DNA of 42,667 nt from Anaerolineaceae bacterium UBA3924 (lineage in GTDB: Bacteria; Chloroflexota; Anaerolineae; Anaerolineales; Anaerolineaceae), in contig DGEO01000028.1 in NCBI GenBank assembly GCA_002385985.1, positions 7,436-50,102 on the forward strand, read 5' to 3'. The translations under genes were made by a program, and so were the position numbers. Under the pieces are notes generated by a model that was not told the origin of the DNA, did no database searches, and saw only the letters and a program-made list of their open reading frames with translations. Shown here piece by piece: positions 1 through 6,960 of the stretch (position 1 is the stretch's first letter; every line of letters begins with the position of its first letter).

Positions 1-321
1 GCCTTCCACCGGCTGAAATCCGACGAAATGTGGCATTTCTACGCGGGCACCGGCCTGGAGCTGTACCTGCTGCAGGAAGGTCAGCCCCTGCGGACCATCC
101 GCATGGGGCAGGACCCCGCCGGCGGGACGGTGTTCCAGGCGCTGGCCCCGGCCGGGAGCTGGTTCGCGGCCTGCGTGCCCGACCCGGACGGGTACGCGCT
201 GGTCGGCTGCACCGTCGCCCCGGGGTTTGACTACGCCGATTTCAAGCTGGCCCGCCGGGAGGATCTGATCCGGCGCTTCCCCGGCGAGGCGGAGTTGATC
301 ACCCGGCTGACCCGGACATAA
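1..321 (+). CDS. Cupin superfamily protein, DUF985 family (5' end outside window)
   Basis: The reading frame is open from base 1 to a TAA at 319-321, so the gene begins upstream of the window; the first in-frame ATG at 28 is internal. The visible part starts with AFHRLKSDEMWHFYAG, the signature of the DUF985/cupin_5 family, and ends with a short helix typical of its C-terminus. These proteins are single small beta-barrels, some of which bind sugars or metals; no reaction is established for most of them. The 106 visible codons are most of a normal-sized member. A GNAT acetyltransferase follows after 20 nt on the same strand, so the two are probably co-transcribed. The family call is fairly sure; the function is unknown. 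Confidence 0.8.
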   Translation, partial: AFHRLKSDEMWHFYAGTGLELYLLQEGQPLRTIRMGQDPAGGTVFQALAPAGSWFAACVPDPDGYALVGCTVAPGFDYADFKLARREDLIRRFPGEAELITRLTRT

Positions 322-341
322 TCGCTGAGGAGGAGGCTGGC

Positions 342-764
342 ATGGATGTGCGAATCACCGAATTGACCCCGGCGGATTATGAGGAGGCCTACCGCATCTG
401 GGCGGAGTCGGAAGGCGTCGGCCTGAGCGCTGCGGACTCGAAGGAGGCCATCACGCGCTACCTGGCGCGCAACCCGGGCATGTCCTTTGTGGCCCGCGTC
501 GACGGGAAAATGGTCGGGGCGGTGCTGTGCGGGCACGACGGCCGGCGCGGGATGCTGCACCATCTGGCGGTGGACAGGGCTTACCACCGGCAGGGGATCG
601 GCCGGCAGCTGGCGGAGCGCTGCATTCGAGCGCTGGAGGCCGAGGGCATCGACAAGTGCCACATCTTCGTCTTTTCAAAAAATGAGCGCGCGCTCAAGTT
701 CTGGAAGCGCCTTGGCTGGTACGAGCGCATCGAGCTGGTGCTGATGTCCCGCGACATCTCCTGA
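342..764 (+). CDS. GNAT family N-acetyltransferase
   Basis: This 140-residue protein is a complete single-domain GNAT fold. Acetyl-CoA-binding motif A is visible as HRQGIGRQL (residues 82-90, the Q/R-x-x-G-x-G/A pattern), after the strand MLHHLAVD, and the C-terminal NERALKFWKRLGWYE is the usual late helix-strand. The start is well supported by an AGGAGGAGG ribosome-binding site about 6 nt upstream. It follows the DUF985 gene closely. GNAT enzymes transfer acetyl groups from acetyl-CoA to amines; here the substrate (protein N-terminus, antibiotic, polyamine or small metabolite) cannot be read from sequence. No signal peptide or membrane segment is seen, so it should be cytoplasmic. Confidence 0.85.
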   Translation: MDVRITELTPADYEEAYRIWAESEGVGLSAADSKEAITRYLARNPGMSFVARVDGKMVGAVLCGHDGRRGMLHHLAVDRAYHRQGIGRQLAERCIRALEAEGIDKCHIFVFSKNERALKFWKRLGWYERIELVLMSRDIS

Positions 765-765
765 C

Positions 766-790
766 GAAAAAGCCCGGCGCAAGGCCGGGC
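766..790 (-). terminator. Rho-independent terminator of the zinc-ribbon protein gene
   Basis: A 7-bp GC stem (GCCCGGC at 772-778, GCCGGGC at 784-790) with a 5-nt loop is followed on the minus strand by TTTTT (771-767). It lies 33 nt beyond the stop of the leftward zinc-ribbon gene and just after the stop of the rightward GNAT gene. The T tract is only on the minus-strand side, so it serves the leftward gene best. Confidence 0.75.
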
Positions 791-822
791 GGATTGGTTG
801 AGGGAATCAGGCGCTCCTGACG

Positions 823-1329
823 CTAGGGGACCATGTAGTTCCACGTCCCTGTGCCGGAAAATTCGCTGAGAACGGCGCCGAAGACACCCATGGCAGCCAG
901 CAGGCATAAGCAGGAGATGCACAGGATGACCAGGATCACGATCCCGGCGATGATCCAGGGGTTCATGCTCTGGTTCTTGCGCGGGGGAACGCCGCCTTCG
1001 ATGACGGTCGGCCCGCCGGAGGGCGGTTCCGGGGTGGAGAACACCTTCGCGCTGCCAGGTTCGCCGGATTCTGCGCTGCCGGCTTCACCGGATGACCACC
1101 CGCTCTCAAACGGCGGCGGGGTTACCGCGCTGGAGGTCAAGCCTTCGGCTGTCCCGGTCGGTTCATCCGGGGTGAGATCAATGTAGCCTTCTTCGCGAAT
1201 TTCGGCTTCCCGGACCCACTCGGTGGGTGTCGAAACCCGCCCGCAGGCCTCGCATGTGACAGCCTGGCCGGGATCGCTCACCGGTAAGGGAGCCCCGCAG
1301 GCCGGGCAGAAGAATTTTTCATCGGTCAT
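823..1329 (-). CDS. Zinc-ribbon, single-pass membrane protein of unknown function
   Basis: The start is taken at the ATG at 1329 (MTDEKFFCPACG) because GGAGGAAAAGCC precedes it; an open frame continues 8 codons further up without support. The 168-residue product begins with a zinc ribbon: two CxxC knuckles (C8-C11 and C26-C29). A low-complexity acidic/Pro/Gly/Ser linker with no recognisable domain follows. One strong hydrophobic segment near the C-terminus (WIIAGIVILVILCISCLCLL) ends in a short tail. This layout, cytosolic zinc ribbon plus tethered helix, is common among poorly characterised bacterial proteins. I do not recognise a specific family. It is transcribed alone, divergent from the PIG-L gene. 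Confidence 0.75.
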   Translation of the reverse strand: MTDEKFFCPACGAPLPVSDPGQAVTCEACGRVSTPTEWVREAEIREEGYIDLTPDEPTGTAEGLTSSAVTPPPFESGWSSGEAGSAESGEPGSAKVFSTPEPPSGGPTVIEGGVPPRKNQSMNPWIIAGIVILVILCISCLCLLAAMGVFGAVLSEFSGTGTWNYMVP

Positions 1330-1444
1330 GGCTTTTCCTCCACTTGAATGCATGGTCGCTAAGCGCTCTTAATTGTACATGATATCCCCTTCTTGACCAC
1401 AGGGAAAAAGCTGGAAGGGGGCATCCGCCATTCCCGGGCGAGGA

Positions 1445-1473
1445 TTGCTCACCCGCCGGATGGGGATTACAAT
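1445..1473 (+). promoter_or_regulatory. Sigma-70-type promoter for the PIG-L gene
   Basis: TTGCTC at 1445-1450 and TACAAT at 1468-1473 are separated by 17 nt, close to the housekeeping consensus. Transcription would start near 1480, giving a leader of about 23 nt that contains GGGAG before the ATG at 1503. Confidence 0.6.
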
Positions 1474-1502
1474 CGAGCCGACATTATCACTGGGAGATCA
1501 AT

Positions 1503-2273
1503 ATGTGTGCGAAGTTCTATGTTCCCGAAAGCGCTCTGGTTATCATGGCGCATCCGGATGACATCGAGTTCAGCTGCGCTGGCACGCTGGCCCGCTGGGC
1601 CAAAGCGGGAGCGCGGATCGGCTATGTGCTGTGCACCAGCGGGGATGTAGGAATCGCCGAGCCAGGCATGACCCGCGCCCGGGCTGCGGAGATCCGCGAG
1701 GCGGAGACGCTGGCCGCGGCGGCGGTCCTGGGCGTGACGGACGTGACCTTCCTGCGCGAGCCGGATGGACTGCTCCAGCCCACCCTGGAACTGCGCAAGA
1801 AGCTGGTGCGCGAAATCCGGCGCTTCCGGCCGGAGGTGCTGGTGTGCAGTGACCCGACCGTTGTCTTCTCCCGGAATGATTACATCAACCATCCCGATCA
1901 CCGCGCGGCCGGGCAGGCGGCGCTGGATGCGGTCTTCCCGGCGGCCGGTCAGCCGAACCTGTTTGAGGAGCTGGCGGAGGAGGGCCTGCGGGCGCACAAG
2001 ACCCGCAAGGTCTATGTCTCCACGGCGCAAAACCCGGACCTGTACGTCAGCATCGATGAGACCATTGACCTCAAGATGGAAGCGCTGCGCAAGCATGCCA
2101 GCCAGTTCAACGGCTGGGATCCAGAGGAGAACGTCCGCAAGTGGGCTGCCGAGCGGGCAAAGGGCAAGGAGATGGAATACTGCGAGACTTTCCGAGTCTT
2201 CACCCTGGAAACCGACGAGAAATGGGCGAAGTTGAAGGCAGAACAGGCCGGGATAAGCAGCAACGGCCGATAA
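1503..2273 (+). CDS. PIG-L / LmbE family N-acetylglucosaminyl deacetylase-like protein
   Basis: The 256-residue protein carries both zinc-site motifs of the PIG-L (LmbE) deacetylase fold: AHPDD (residues 16-20), with His and Asp as metal ligands and Asp as base, and HPDH (130-133), whose last His completes the metal site. The family removes acetyl groups from GlcNAc linked to inositol, malate or lipids (MshB, BshB, GlcNAc-PI deacetylase) and related amides (Mca); it is cytoplasmic, as expected here without a signal peptide. The length matches the family. The C-terminal third (SIDETIDLKMEALRKHASQF) is the usual PIG-L tail. It is a single gene between its own promoter and a terminator. The exact substrate is not determinable; an inositol-phosphate synthase lies 0.8 kb downstream. 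Confidence 0.88.
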   Translation: MCAKFYVPESALVIMAHPDDIEFSCAGTLARWAKAGARIGYVLCTSGDVGIAEPGMTRARAAEIREAETLAAAAVLGVTDVTFLREPDGLLQPTLELRKKLVREIRRFRPEVLVCSDPTVVFSRNDYINHPDHRAAGQAALDAVFPAAGQPNLFEELAEEGLRAHKTRKVYVSTAQNPDLYVSIDETIDLKMEALRKHASQFNGWDPEENVRKWAAERAKGKEMEYCETFRVFTLETDEKWAKLKAEQAGISSNGR

Positions 2274-2294
2274 GCAAACGCAGCAGGAAGAATC

Positions 2295-2325
2295 AAAAAG
2301 AAGCGGCCCGGGCCGCTTCTTTTTT
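2295..2325. terminator. Bidirectional intrinsic terminator between two convergent genes
   Basis: A perfect inverted repeat, AAGCGGCCC/GGGCCGCTT at 2301-2318, is extended by AG/CT. It is flanked by an A run on the left and by TTTTTT (2320-2325) on the right, so it can end transcription in both directions. It sits between the stop of the PIG-L gene (2273) and the stop of the leftward small membrane protein (2337). Confidence 0.85.
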
Positions 2326-2336
2326 GGGCAGGGGTA

Positions 2337-2570
2337 TTAAAAGTTAAAAAAGCCTGTGCTGATCACCCCGCCAATGGACAGCAGGAAGACCGCTGCGGGC
2401 AGGCAGATACCGACGATCAGGCCAATGATGGTCAGCCAGAAATACAGCTGGGCGGCGCGGGCGATTTTGGCCAGCTGTTCGCTCTGGCGCATCTGTTCGT
2501 CCAGGATGCGGCGCAGCCACATCTGGGTCTGTTCTTCGCTGTAGGGATAGGGTTCGGGTGTGGGCTCCAT
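2337..2570 (-). CDS. Small membrane protein of unknown function
   Basis: This 77-residue protein begins with a short Pro/Glu-rich stretch and an amphipathic, probably coiled-coil segment (residues 15-42, EEQTQMWLRRILDEQMRQSE and on). It then has one long or two short hydrophobic helices (about 43-72). The ATG at 2570 is preceded by AGGAG at a normal distance, and a promoter-like pair lies upstream, so it is likely a real gene. I recognise no family. Similar cytosolic-coil plus membrane-anchor proteins are often membrane-tethering or scaffold factors, but nothing in the neighbourhood indicates a job. Confidence 0.7.
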   Translation of the reverse strand: MEPTPEPYPYSEEQTQMWLRRILDEQMRQSEQLAKIARAAQLYFWLTIIGLIVGICLPAAVFLLSIGGVISTGFFNF

Positions 2571-2607
2571 TGCATTCTCCTCAAACTGGCGGTTACCTGA
2601 TTTCCTA

Positions 2608-2635
2608 ATTGTAGTGCAATCCGGGGAGAATACAA
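2608..2635 (-). promoter_or_regulatory. Candidate promoter for the small membrane protein
   Basis: On the minus strand TTGTAT (2635-2630) and TACAAT (2613-2608) are 16 nt apart. Transcription would start near 2601, about 30 nt before the start codon. Confidence 0.45.
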
Positions 2636-2743
2636 TGGGAAGGGAAAAAAGCCAGGGACCTGTAAACTGGAAGCCAGGTTTGCACAGGTTGTGGCGGGCG
2701 GATTTCGTGCCCCCTCGATGGGGGGAACCGCCGACAAGTATTA

Positions 2744-2787
2744 AGAAAAAAGCTGGTCGAGCGGTATTACCACCTGAACCAGCTTTT
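2744..2787 (-). terminator. Intrinsic terminator of tRNA-Pro
   Basis: On the minus strand a 10-bp stem, AAAAGCTGGT (2787-2778) with ACCAGCTTTT (2757-2748), is followed by a further T run (2747-2746). It starts 7 nt after the CCA end of the tRNA and is clearly its terminator. Confidence 0.8.
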
Positions 2788-2793
2788 CCTGTA

Positions 2794-2871
2794 TGGTCGG
2801 GGCGGGCGGATTTGAACCGCCGACCTCACGGACCCGAACCGTGCACTCTAACCGGGCTGAGCCACGCCCCG
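2794..2871 (-). tRNA. tRNA-Pro (anticodon CGG), CCA encoded
   Basis: The minus strand folds as a standard cloverleaf. The acceptor stem CGGGGCG/CGCCCCG is followed by a D arm closed by GCTC/GAGT. The anticodon stem CACGG/CCGTG carries the loop TTCGGGT (anticodon CGG, reading CCG). The T arm is GGCGG-TTCAAAT-CCGCC. The discriminator A is followed by an encoded CCA (2796-2794), whereas the tRNA-Glu of this window lacks it. It is a single-gene unit with its own strong promoter and terminator. Confidence 0.95.
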
Positions 2872-2880
2872 AACACGGCC

Positions 2881-2910
2881 ATTATAACCCATCCCGACCC
2901 GTTCTGGCAA
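2881..2910 (-). promoter_or_regulatory. Strong sigma-70 promoter of tRNA-Pro
   Basis: On the minus strand TTGCCA (2910-2905) and a perfect TATAAT (2886-2881) are separated by 18 nt. The predicted start is about 3 nt before the mature 5' end of the tRNA, so the leader is minimal. Confidence 0.75.
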
Positions 2911-2978
2911 GCCGGGCCTGTTCAGCGGCCGCGTTTCTTAAATTACGCCGGTTTTCTCCATGAGCGGTTGGTGGAGGG

Positions 2979-2984
2979 TATAAT
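2979..2984 (+). promoter_or_regulatory. -10 element upstream of inositol-phosphate synthase
   Basis: A perfect TATAAT at 2979-2984 has only a weak -35 match (TTCTCC, 19 nt upstream). Transcription from about 2991 would give a leader of about 87 nt. That leader contains a small GC hairpin (CCCGC 3018-3022 with GCGGG 3025-3029) and the AAGGAG ribosome-binding site at 3063-3068. Confidence 0.5.
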
Positions 2985-3077
2985 CGGGTAAGATTCCGAT
3001 CCAATAAACCGAGATCGCCCGCAGGCGGGATCAATCGCCCCGCTTTAATCTCAAACCTTATTTAAGGAGCAGCCGGA

Positions 3078-4163
3078 ATGAGCAATGGAAAAAAAGTGAG
3101 GGTGGCTATCATCGGCGTCGGTAACTGTGCCTCCTCTTTCGTTCAGGGTGTGCACTATTACCGTGAAGCAGCTGACACGGACCTTGTGCCGGGTTTGATG
3201 CACGTCAACCTGGGCGGGTACCACATCAGCGACATCGAGTTCAGCGCCGCCTTTGACGTGGTGGACACCAAGGTGGGCAAGGACCTTTCCGAGGCCATCT
3301 TCGCCTACCCCAACAACACCTACAAGTTCACGGACGTCCCCAACCTGGGGGTCAAGGTCTCGCGCGGGATGACCCATGACGGCCTGGGCAAGTACCTGTC
3401 CGAGATCCTGACAAAGGCCCCTGGCCCGACGGACGACATCGTGCGCATCCTGCGTGACACCGGCACCGACGTGGTGGTCAACTACCTGCCGGTCGGCTCG
3501 GAAATGGCCACCAAATGGTACGTCGAGCAGGTGCTGGACGCCGGCTGTGCCTTTGTCAACGCCATCCCGGTGTTCATCAGCAGCTCGGAGTACTGGGCCG
3601 GGCGCTTCCAGCAGTGCGGCCTGCCCATTATCGGCGACGACATCAAGAGCCAGGTGGGCGCCACCATCCTGCACCGCGTGATCACCAGCCTGTTCGTCGA
3701 CCGCGGCGTGCGCATCGACCGCACCTACCAGCTCAACTTCGGCGGCAACACCGACTTCCTCAACATGCTGGAGCGCGACCGTCTGGAGTCCAAGAAGATC
3801 TCCAAGACCGGCGCGGTGACCAGCATGATGCCCTACGAAATTGATCCCGACAACATTCACGTCGGCCCGAGCGACTACATCCCCTGGCTGAAGGACCGCA
3901 AGTGGTGCCACATCCGCATGGAAGGGACCACCTTCGGGGATGTGCCGCTGAACCTGGAAGCCAAGCTAGAGGTCTGGGACTCGCCGAACTCGGCGGGCGT
4001 GATCATCGACGCGGTGCGCTGCGCCAAGCTCGGCCTCGACCGCGGTCTGGCCGGCCCGCTGATCGCCCCGTCGTCCTACTTCATGAAGACCCCGCCCAAG
4101 CAGTTCAAGGACGAAATTGCCCGCGAAATGACCGAAGCCTTCATCCGCGGCGAGGACCAGTAA
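3078..4163 (+). CDS. ino1: Inositol-3-phosphate synthase (myo-inositol-1-phosphate synthase)
   Basis: The 361-residue protein converts glucose-6-phosphate to inositol-3-phosphate, using NAD in a closed redox cycle. The N-terminal Rossmann motif GVGNCAS (residues 13-19) is the family's NAD site. The stretch LNFGGNTDFLNM followed by LERDRLESKKISKT is the catalytic core with its conserved lysines, in the form seen in mycobacterial Ino1 and archaeal enzymes. Length (about 360) fits that short class, not the 500-residue eukaryotic one. AAGGAG precedes the ATG. The product feeds phosphatidylinositol-type lipids, inositol-linked thiols or compatible solutes. The next gene begins 34 nt later, so an operon with the following lipoproteins is possible. 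Confidence 0.93.
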   Translation: MSNGKKVRVAIIGVGNCASSFVQGVHYYREAADTDLVPGLMHVNLGGYHISDIEFSAAFDVVDTKVGKDLSEAIFAYPNNTYKFTDVPNLGVKVSRGMTHDGLGKYLSEILTKAPGPTDDIVRILRDTGTDVVVNYLPVGSEMATKWYVEQVLDAGCAFVNAIPVFISSSEYWAGRFQQCGLPIIGDDIKSQVGATILHRVITSLFVDRGVRIDRTYQLNFGGNTDFLNMLERDRLESKKISKTGAVTSMMPYEIDPDNIHVGPSDYIPWLKDRKWCHIRMEGTTFGDVPLNLEAKLEVWDSPNSAGVIIDAVRCAKLGLDRGLAGPLIAPSSYFMKTPPKQFKDEIAREMTEAFIRGEDQ

Positions 4164-4193
4164 CCGTTCAGGTCCTTCCGACAGACCTGACGG
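4164..4193 (+). other. Intergenic hairpin overlapping a ribosome-binding site
   Basis: TCAGGTC (4168-4174) and GACCTGA (4184-4190), extended by CCG/CGG, form a stem of about 10 bp between ino1 and the next gene. No T run follows, so it is not a normal terminator. The CGGAG used by the next gene partly lies in the 3' arm, so the stem could lower its translation or act as an mRNA-processing site. Confidence 0.4.
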
Positions 4194-4197
4194 AGCG

Positions 4198-5379
4198 ATG
4201 CCCCGAACAATGATCCATTTGAACCGCAGGTGGCCTGCCGCGCTCGTACTGCTGGTTTTCAGTCTGGCGCTGGCCGCCTGCGGTTCCGCCGTGCCGGGGG
4301 CCAGATCGGGCCAGACAGAGGCCACCCCGTCCGCTGCGCCCTCCGCCACCCGGACGGCATCCCCCAGCCCGACAGCCTCGCCGACAACCACGCCCAGCCC
4401 GACGCCGACGGCGACACCCACGCCGGTGCCGGCGCCCACGCAGGTGCCGCTGGGGTCATTCGATTCCTCACGGCTGCTGCCAGGCATCGAACCGCAAGGA
4501 TATCTGGACGATGCCTGCCGCTACCTGTACCTGCGCTGGAGTCCGGGCAAAGCCAGCCCTGGTACAATAGTTGCACCCATCATGTACCATTCGGTGACGC
4601 CGGACTACCGGATCATCACCGACAATATCTCGGTCACTTCCTCTTATTTCGAGGCGACCATGCGCCGGGCGCGCCAGCTGGGGTATGAGACCATCACCAC
4701 CGAGCAGTTCGTCGATTTCCTCTACAACAACGCGCGCATTCCGGAACGCTCGCTTCTGCTGATCGTCGACGACCGCCGCCCGGGCGTGATCCGCGAGCAC
4801 TTCATGCCCATTCTGGAGGAGTATGACTGGACGGTGACCCTGGCATATATCACCGGCCCGGCGATGGCCTGGGAGTGGCGCGAGCTGACCGAGATGAACG
4901 CCACCGGGCGGATCGACGTGCAGGCTCACGGGTTCATGCACAACGGCGAGACCTATTTCACCGAAGAGACGCCGCCGGAAATCATTCATCAGGAAATTTA
5001 CAACCCGATACCGCTGATCGAAGAGCGGCTGGGCCGCCGCCCGCTGGCCTTCATCTGGCCGGGCGGCAACTATACCCGGGAAACCGTGAAAGAGGTGCGC
5101 AAAGCGGGCTACAAGGTTGGCCTGACGGTGCACTCCAGCGGACCGGTGATGTTCAACTGGGTGCCCATGGGCCCGGCTCAGCGCGAGATGGACGACCCGC
5201 TGATGGTTCTGCCGCGCTACTGGAGCACCGCCGCCTTTGTGAACCTGGAGGATGCGGCCGCCATTGGAGACGAAGCCCGAGCCTACGCTCTGGAGCACCG
5301 GCAGGACGAGCTGGACTGGTACGCGTATTACTGCCGCGGCTACCCGGCCATTGAGGACCCGCTGGCGGGCGTGGAATAA
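4198..5379 (+). CDS. Polysaccharide deacetylase (NodB-like) lipoprotein
   Basis: A signal peptide with lipobox LAAC (Cys28) is followed by a Thr/Pro/Ser spacer (about 41-85). A carbohydrate esterase 4-type domain then runs from about 124 to 375: IMYHSV (128-133), Asp-Asp at 191-192, AHGFMHN (243-249, the two metal His at 244 and 248) and FIWPGGNY. The family N-deacetylates peptidoglycan, chitin or other glycans outside the cell. The Asp-Asp is followed by Arg-Arg-Pro-Gly where most members have Gly, so the active site is atypical. A second possible start is the ATG at 4210; GGAG is only 4 nt before 4198 and 16 nt before 4210, so neither is certain. It lies between ino1 and three peptidoglycan-type lipoproteins, which fits an envelope role. 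Confidence 0.85.
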   Translation: MPRTMIHLNRRWPAALVLLVFSLALAACGSAVPGARSGQTEATPSAAPSATRTASPSPTASPTTTPSPTPTATPTPVPAPTQVPLGSFDSSRLLPGIEPQGYLDDACRYLYLRWSPGKASPGTIVAPIMYHSVTPDYRIITDNISVTSSYFEATMRRARQLGYETITTEQFVDFLYNNARIPERSLLLIVDDRRPGVIREHFMPILEEYDWTVTLAYITGPAMAWEWRELTEMNATGRIDVQAHGFMHNGETYFTEETPPEIIHQEIYNPIPLIEERLGRRPLAFIWPGGNYTRETVKEVRKAGYKVGLTVHSSGPVMFNWVPMGPAQREMDDPLMVLPRYWSTAAFVNLEDAAAIGDEARAYALEHRQDELDWYAYYCRGYPAIEDPLAGVE

Positions 5380-5436
5380 GCGGAACACGGTTCTACTGTT
5401 CAAGAAAATACCGCACTTACCTGGAGGACAGAATCG

Positions 5437-6960
5437 ATGAATCGAGCTCTGCAGGGGCTGAAGTTGATCCACCTGCTGGCCGCGCTGGCGCTGGTGACCG
5501 GCGCCTGCTCCCGTTCGGTCAGCGGGAATCAGCTGAACCTCCCCAAAGGCTCGGACGCAGCCGGAGGCGAGCCGACCCGGGCGATCATCACTCCGCCGGC
5601 AGCCGGGTTCACCTTTGAGCCGCCAGACGGCACGCCGACCCCGGATGCGCCCAGAATCCTGCCCACCATTCGCGCGGAGGATGTGGAGTATCAGGTCAGG
5701 GCGGGGGATTCGCTGGGGGCGATCGCTGAACGCTACGGCATCGGGCTGAAGACGGTGATCGAGGCCAACGGCATCGAAAACCCGGATCTGATCGAACCGG
5801 GCCAGCTGCTGTTCATCCCGGCGCCCGAGCCCATGCCCACCGGGCCGGGCTTCAAGATCATTCCGGATTCGGAACTGGTGCGCGGACCGGCCTCGGCGAG
5901 TTTCAACGTGGAAGCCTTCCTCATATCGCAGGGCGGCTATTTGAGCGGTTACAGCGAAGAGGTAGACGAGGAGGAAACCGGCGCGGCGGAAATCATCGAG
6001 CGCGTCGGCCGGGAGTATTCGGTCAATCCCCGGCTGCTGCTGGCGCTGATCGAGTACCAGTCGAGCTGGGTGACCGACCCGGAACCCGAGGAGACCGCGT
6101 ACCCGCTGGGGTTTACCAACCGCTGGTATAACGGGCTGTACAAGCAGCTTTCCTGGGCGGCCAACCGGCTGAATTACGGCTACTACGCCTGGCAGCTCAA
6201 CGCCTTTTCCAACTGGCTGCTGGTGGACGGGTCGGTGGTGCCCCCGGACAGCACCATCAACGCCGGCACCGCCGCGCTGCAGTACCTGTTTGCCCCGCTG
6301 TACAGCTATTCAGATTGGCTGGCAGCGGTGGGGGAGCAGGGCCTGTTTGCCACCTATTACCGCATGTTCGGCTATCCCTTCGACTATGCCGTCAACAACC
6401 TGGTTCCCGAGGGCCTGACCCAGCCGGAGATGCAGCTGCCCTTCCAGGATGGCGAGGTCTGGTCTTTCACCGGCGGTCCGCACGGCGGGTGGGGGAGCGG
6501 TTCCGGCTGGGCGGCGCTGGATTTCGCCCCGCCCGGAGAGCCAATGGGCTGCGTAATCTCCGACTACTGGACCACGGCTGTGGCCGACGGGGTGATTACC
6601 TACTCCGACCATGGCACGATCTTGCTGGACCTGGACGGTGACGGTTACGACCAGACCGGCTGGTCGGTGCTGTACCTGCACATCGATTCAGAGGGCCGGC
6701 TTCCGGCCGGGACCCGGGTGAAAGCAGGTGACCCGATCGGGCGGCCTTCCTGCGAGGGGGGCGTGTCGAACGGCACGCATGTTCACCTGGCCAGACGGTA
6801 TAATGGAGTCTGGATTCCCGCAGACGGAGCAGTTCCTTTCAATCTTGACGGGTGGATTTCCGCCGGAACGGGCACCGAGTATAATGGCGTTCTAGTTCGC
6901 AATGGACAAACAGTTGAAGCATGGGACCGCCGCACGGAAGAAAACCAGATTCAGCGCTAG
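5437..6960 (+). CDS. LysM / lysozyme-like / M23 peptidase lipoprotein, paralog 1
   Basis: The protein has 507 residues and a lipobox TGAC (Cys24). A LysM domain (about 84-128, YQVRAGDSLGAIAERYG) should bind peptidoglycan. A lysozyme-like helical region (about 185-310) contains NPRLLLALIEYQSSW and YPLGF. A LytM-type M23 domain (about 342-465) has metal ligands H349, D362 and H450 with catalytic H415 (LYLH) and H448. The M23 family cuts peptidoglycan cross-bridges or stems. By-eye alignment to GH23 transglycosylases puts Gln208 at the catalytic Glu. A DxDGDG loop sits at 398-403. A GGAGG ribosome-binding site precedes the ATG. It is the first of three tandem paralogs, overlapping the next gene by 59 nt. 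Envelope location is secure; the exact cleaved bond is inferred. Confidence 0.88.
   Translation: MNRALQGLKLIHLLAALALVTGACSRSVSGNQLNLPKGSDAAGGEPTRAIITPPAAGFTFEPPDGTPTPDAPRILPTIRAEDVEYQVRAGDSLGAIAERYGIGLKTVIEANGIENPDLIEPGQLLFIPAPEPMPTGPGFKIIPDSELVRGPASASFNVEAFLISQGGYLSGYSEEVDEEETGAAEIIERVGREYSVNPRLLLALIEYQSSWVTDPEPEETAYPLGFTNRWYNGLYKQLSWAANRLNYGYYAWQLNAFSNWLLVDGSVVPPDSTINAGTAALQYLFAPLYSYSDWLAAVGEQGLFATYYRMFGYPFDYAVNNLVPEGLTQPEMQLPFQDGEVWSFTGGPHGGWGSGSGWAALDFAPPGEPMGCVISDYWTTAVADGVITYSDHGTILLDLDGDGYDQTGWSVLYLHIDSEGRLPAGTRVKAGDPIGRPSCEGGVSNGTHVHLARRYNGVWIPADGAVPFNLDGWISAGTGTEYNGVLVRNGQTVEAWDRRTEENQIQR

Noticed and set aside
2560..2991. Plus-strand frame across the tRNA-Pro region
   Set aside because: It runs antisense through a complete tRNA and its terminator and has no family resemblance.
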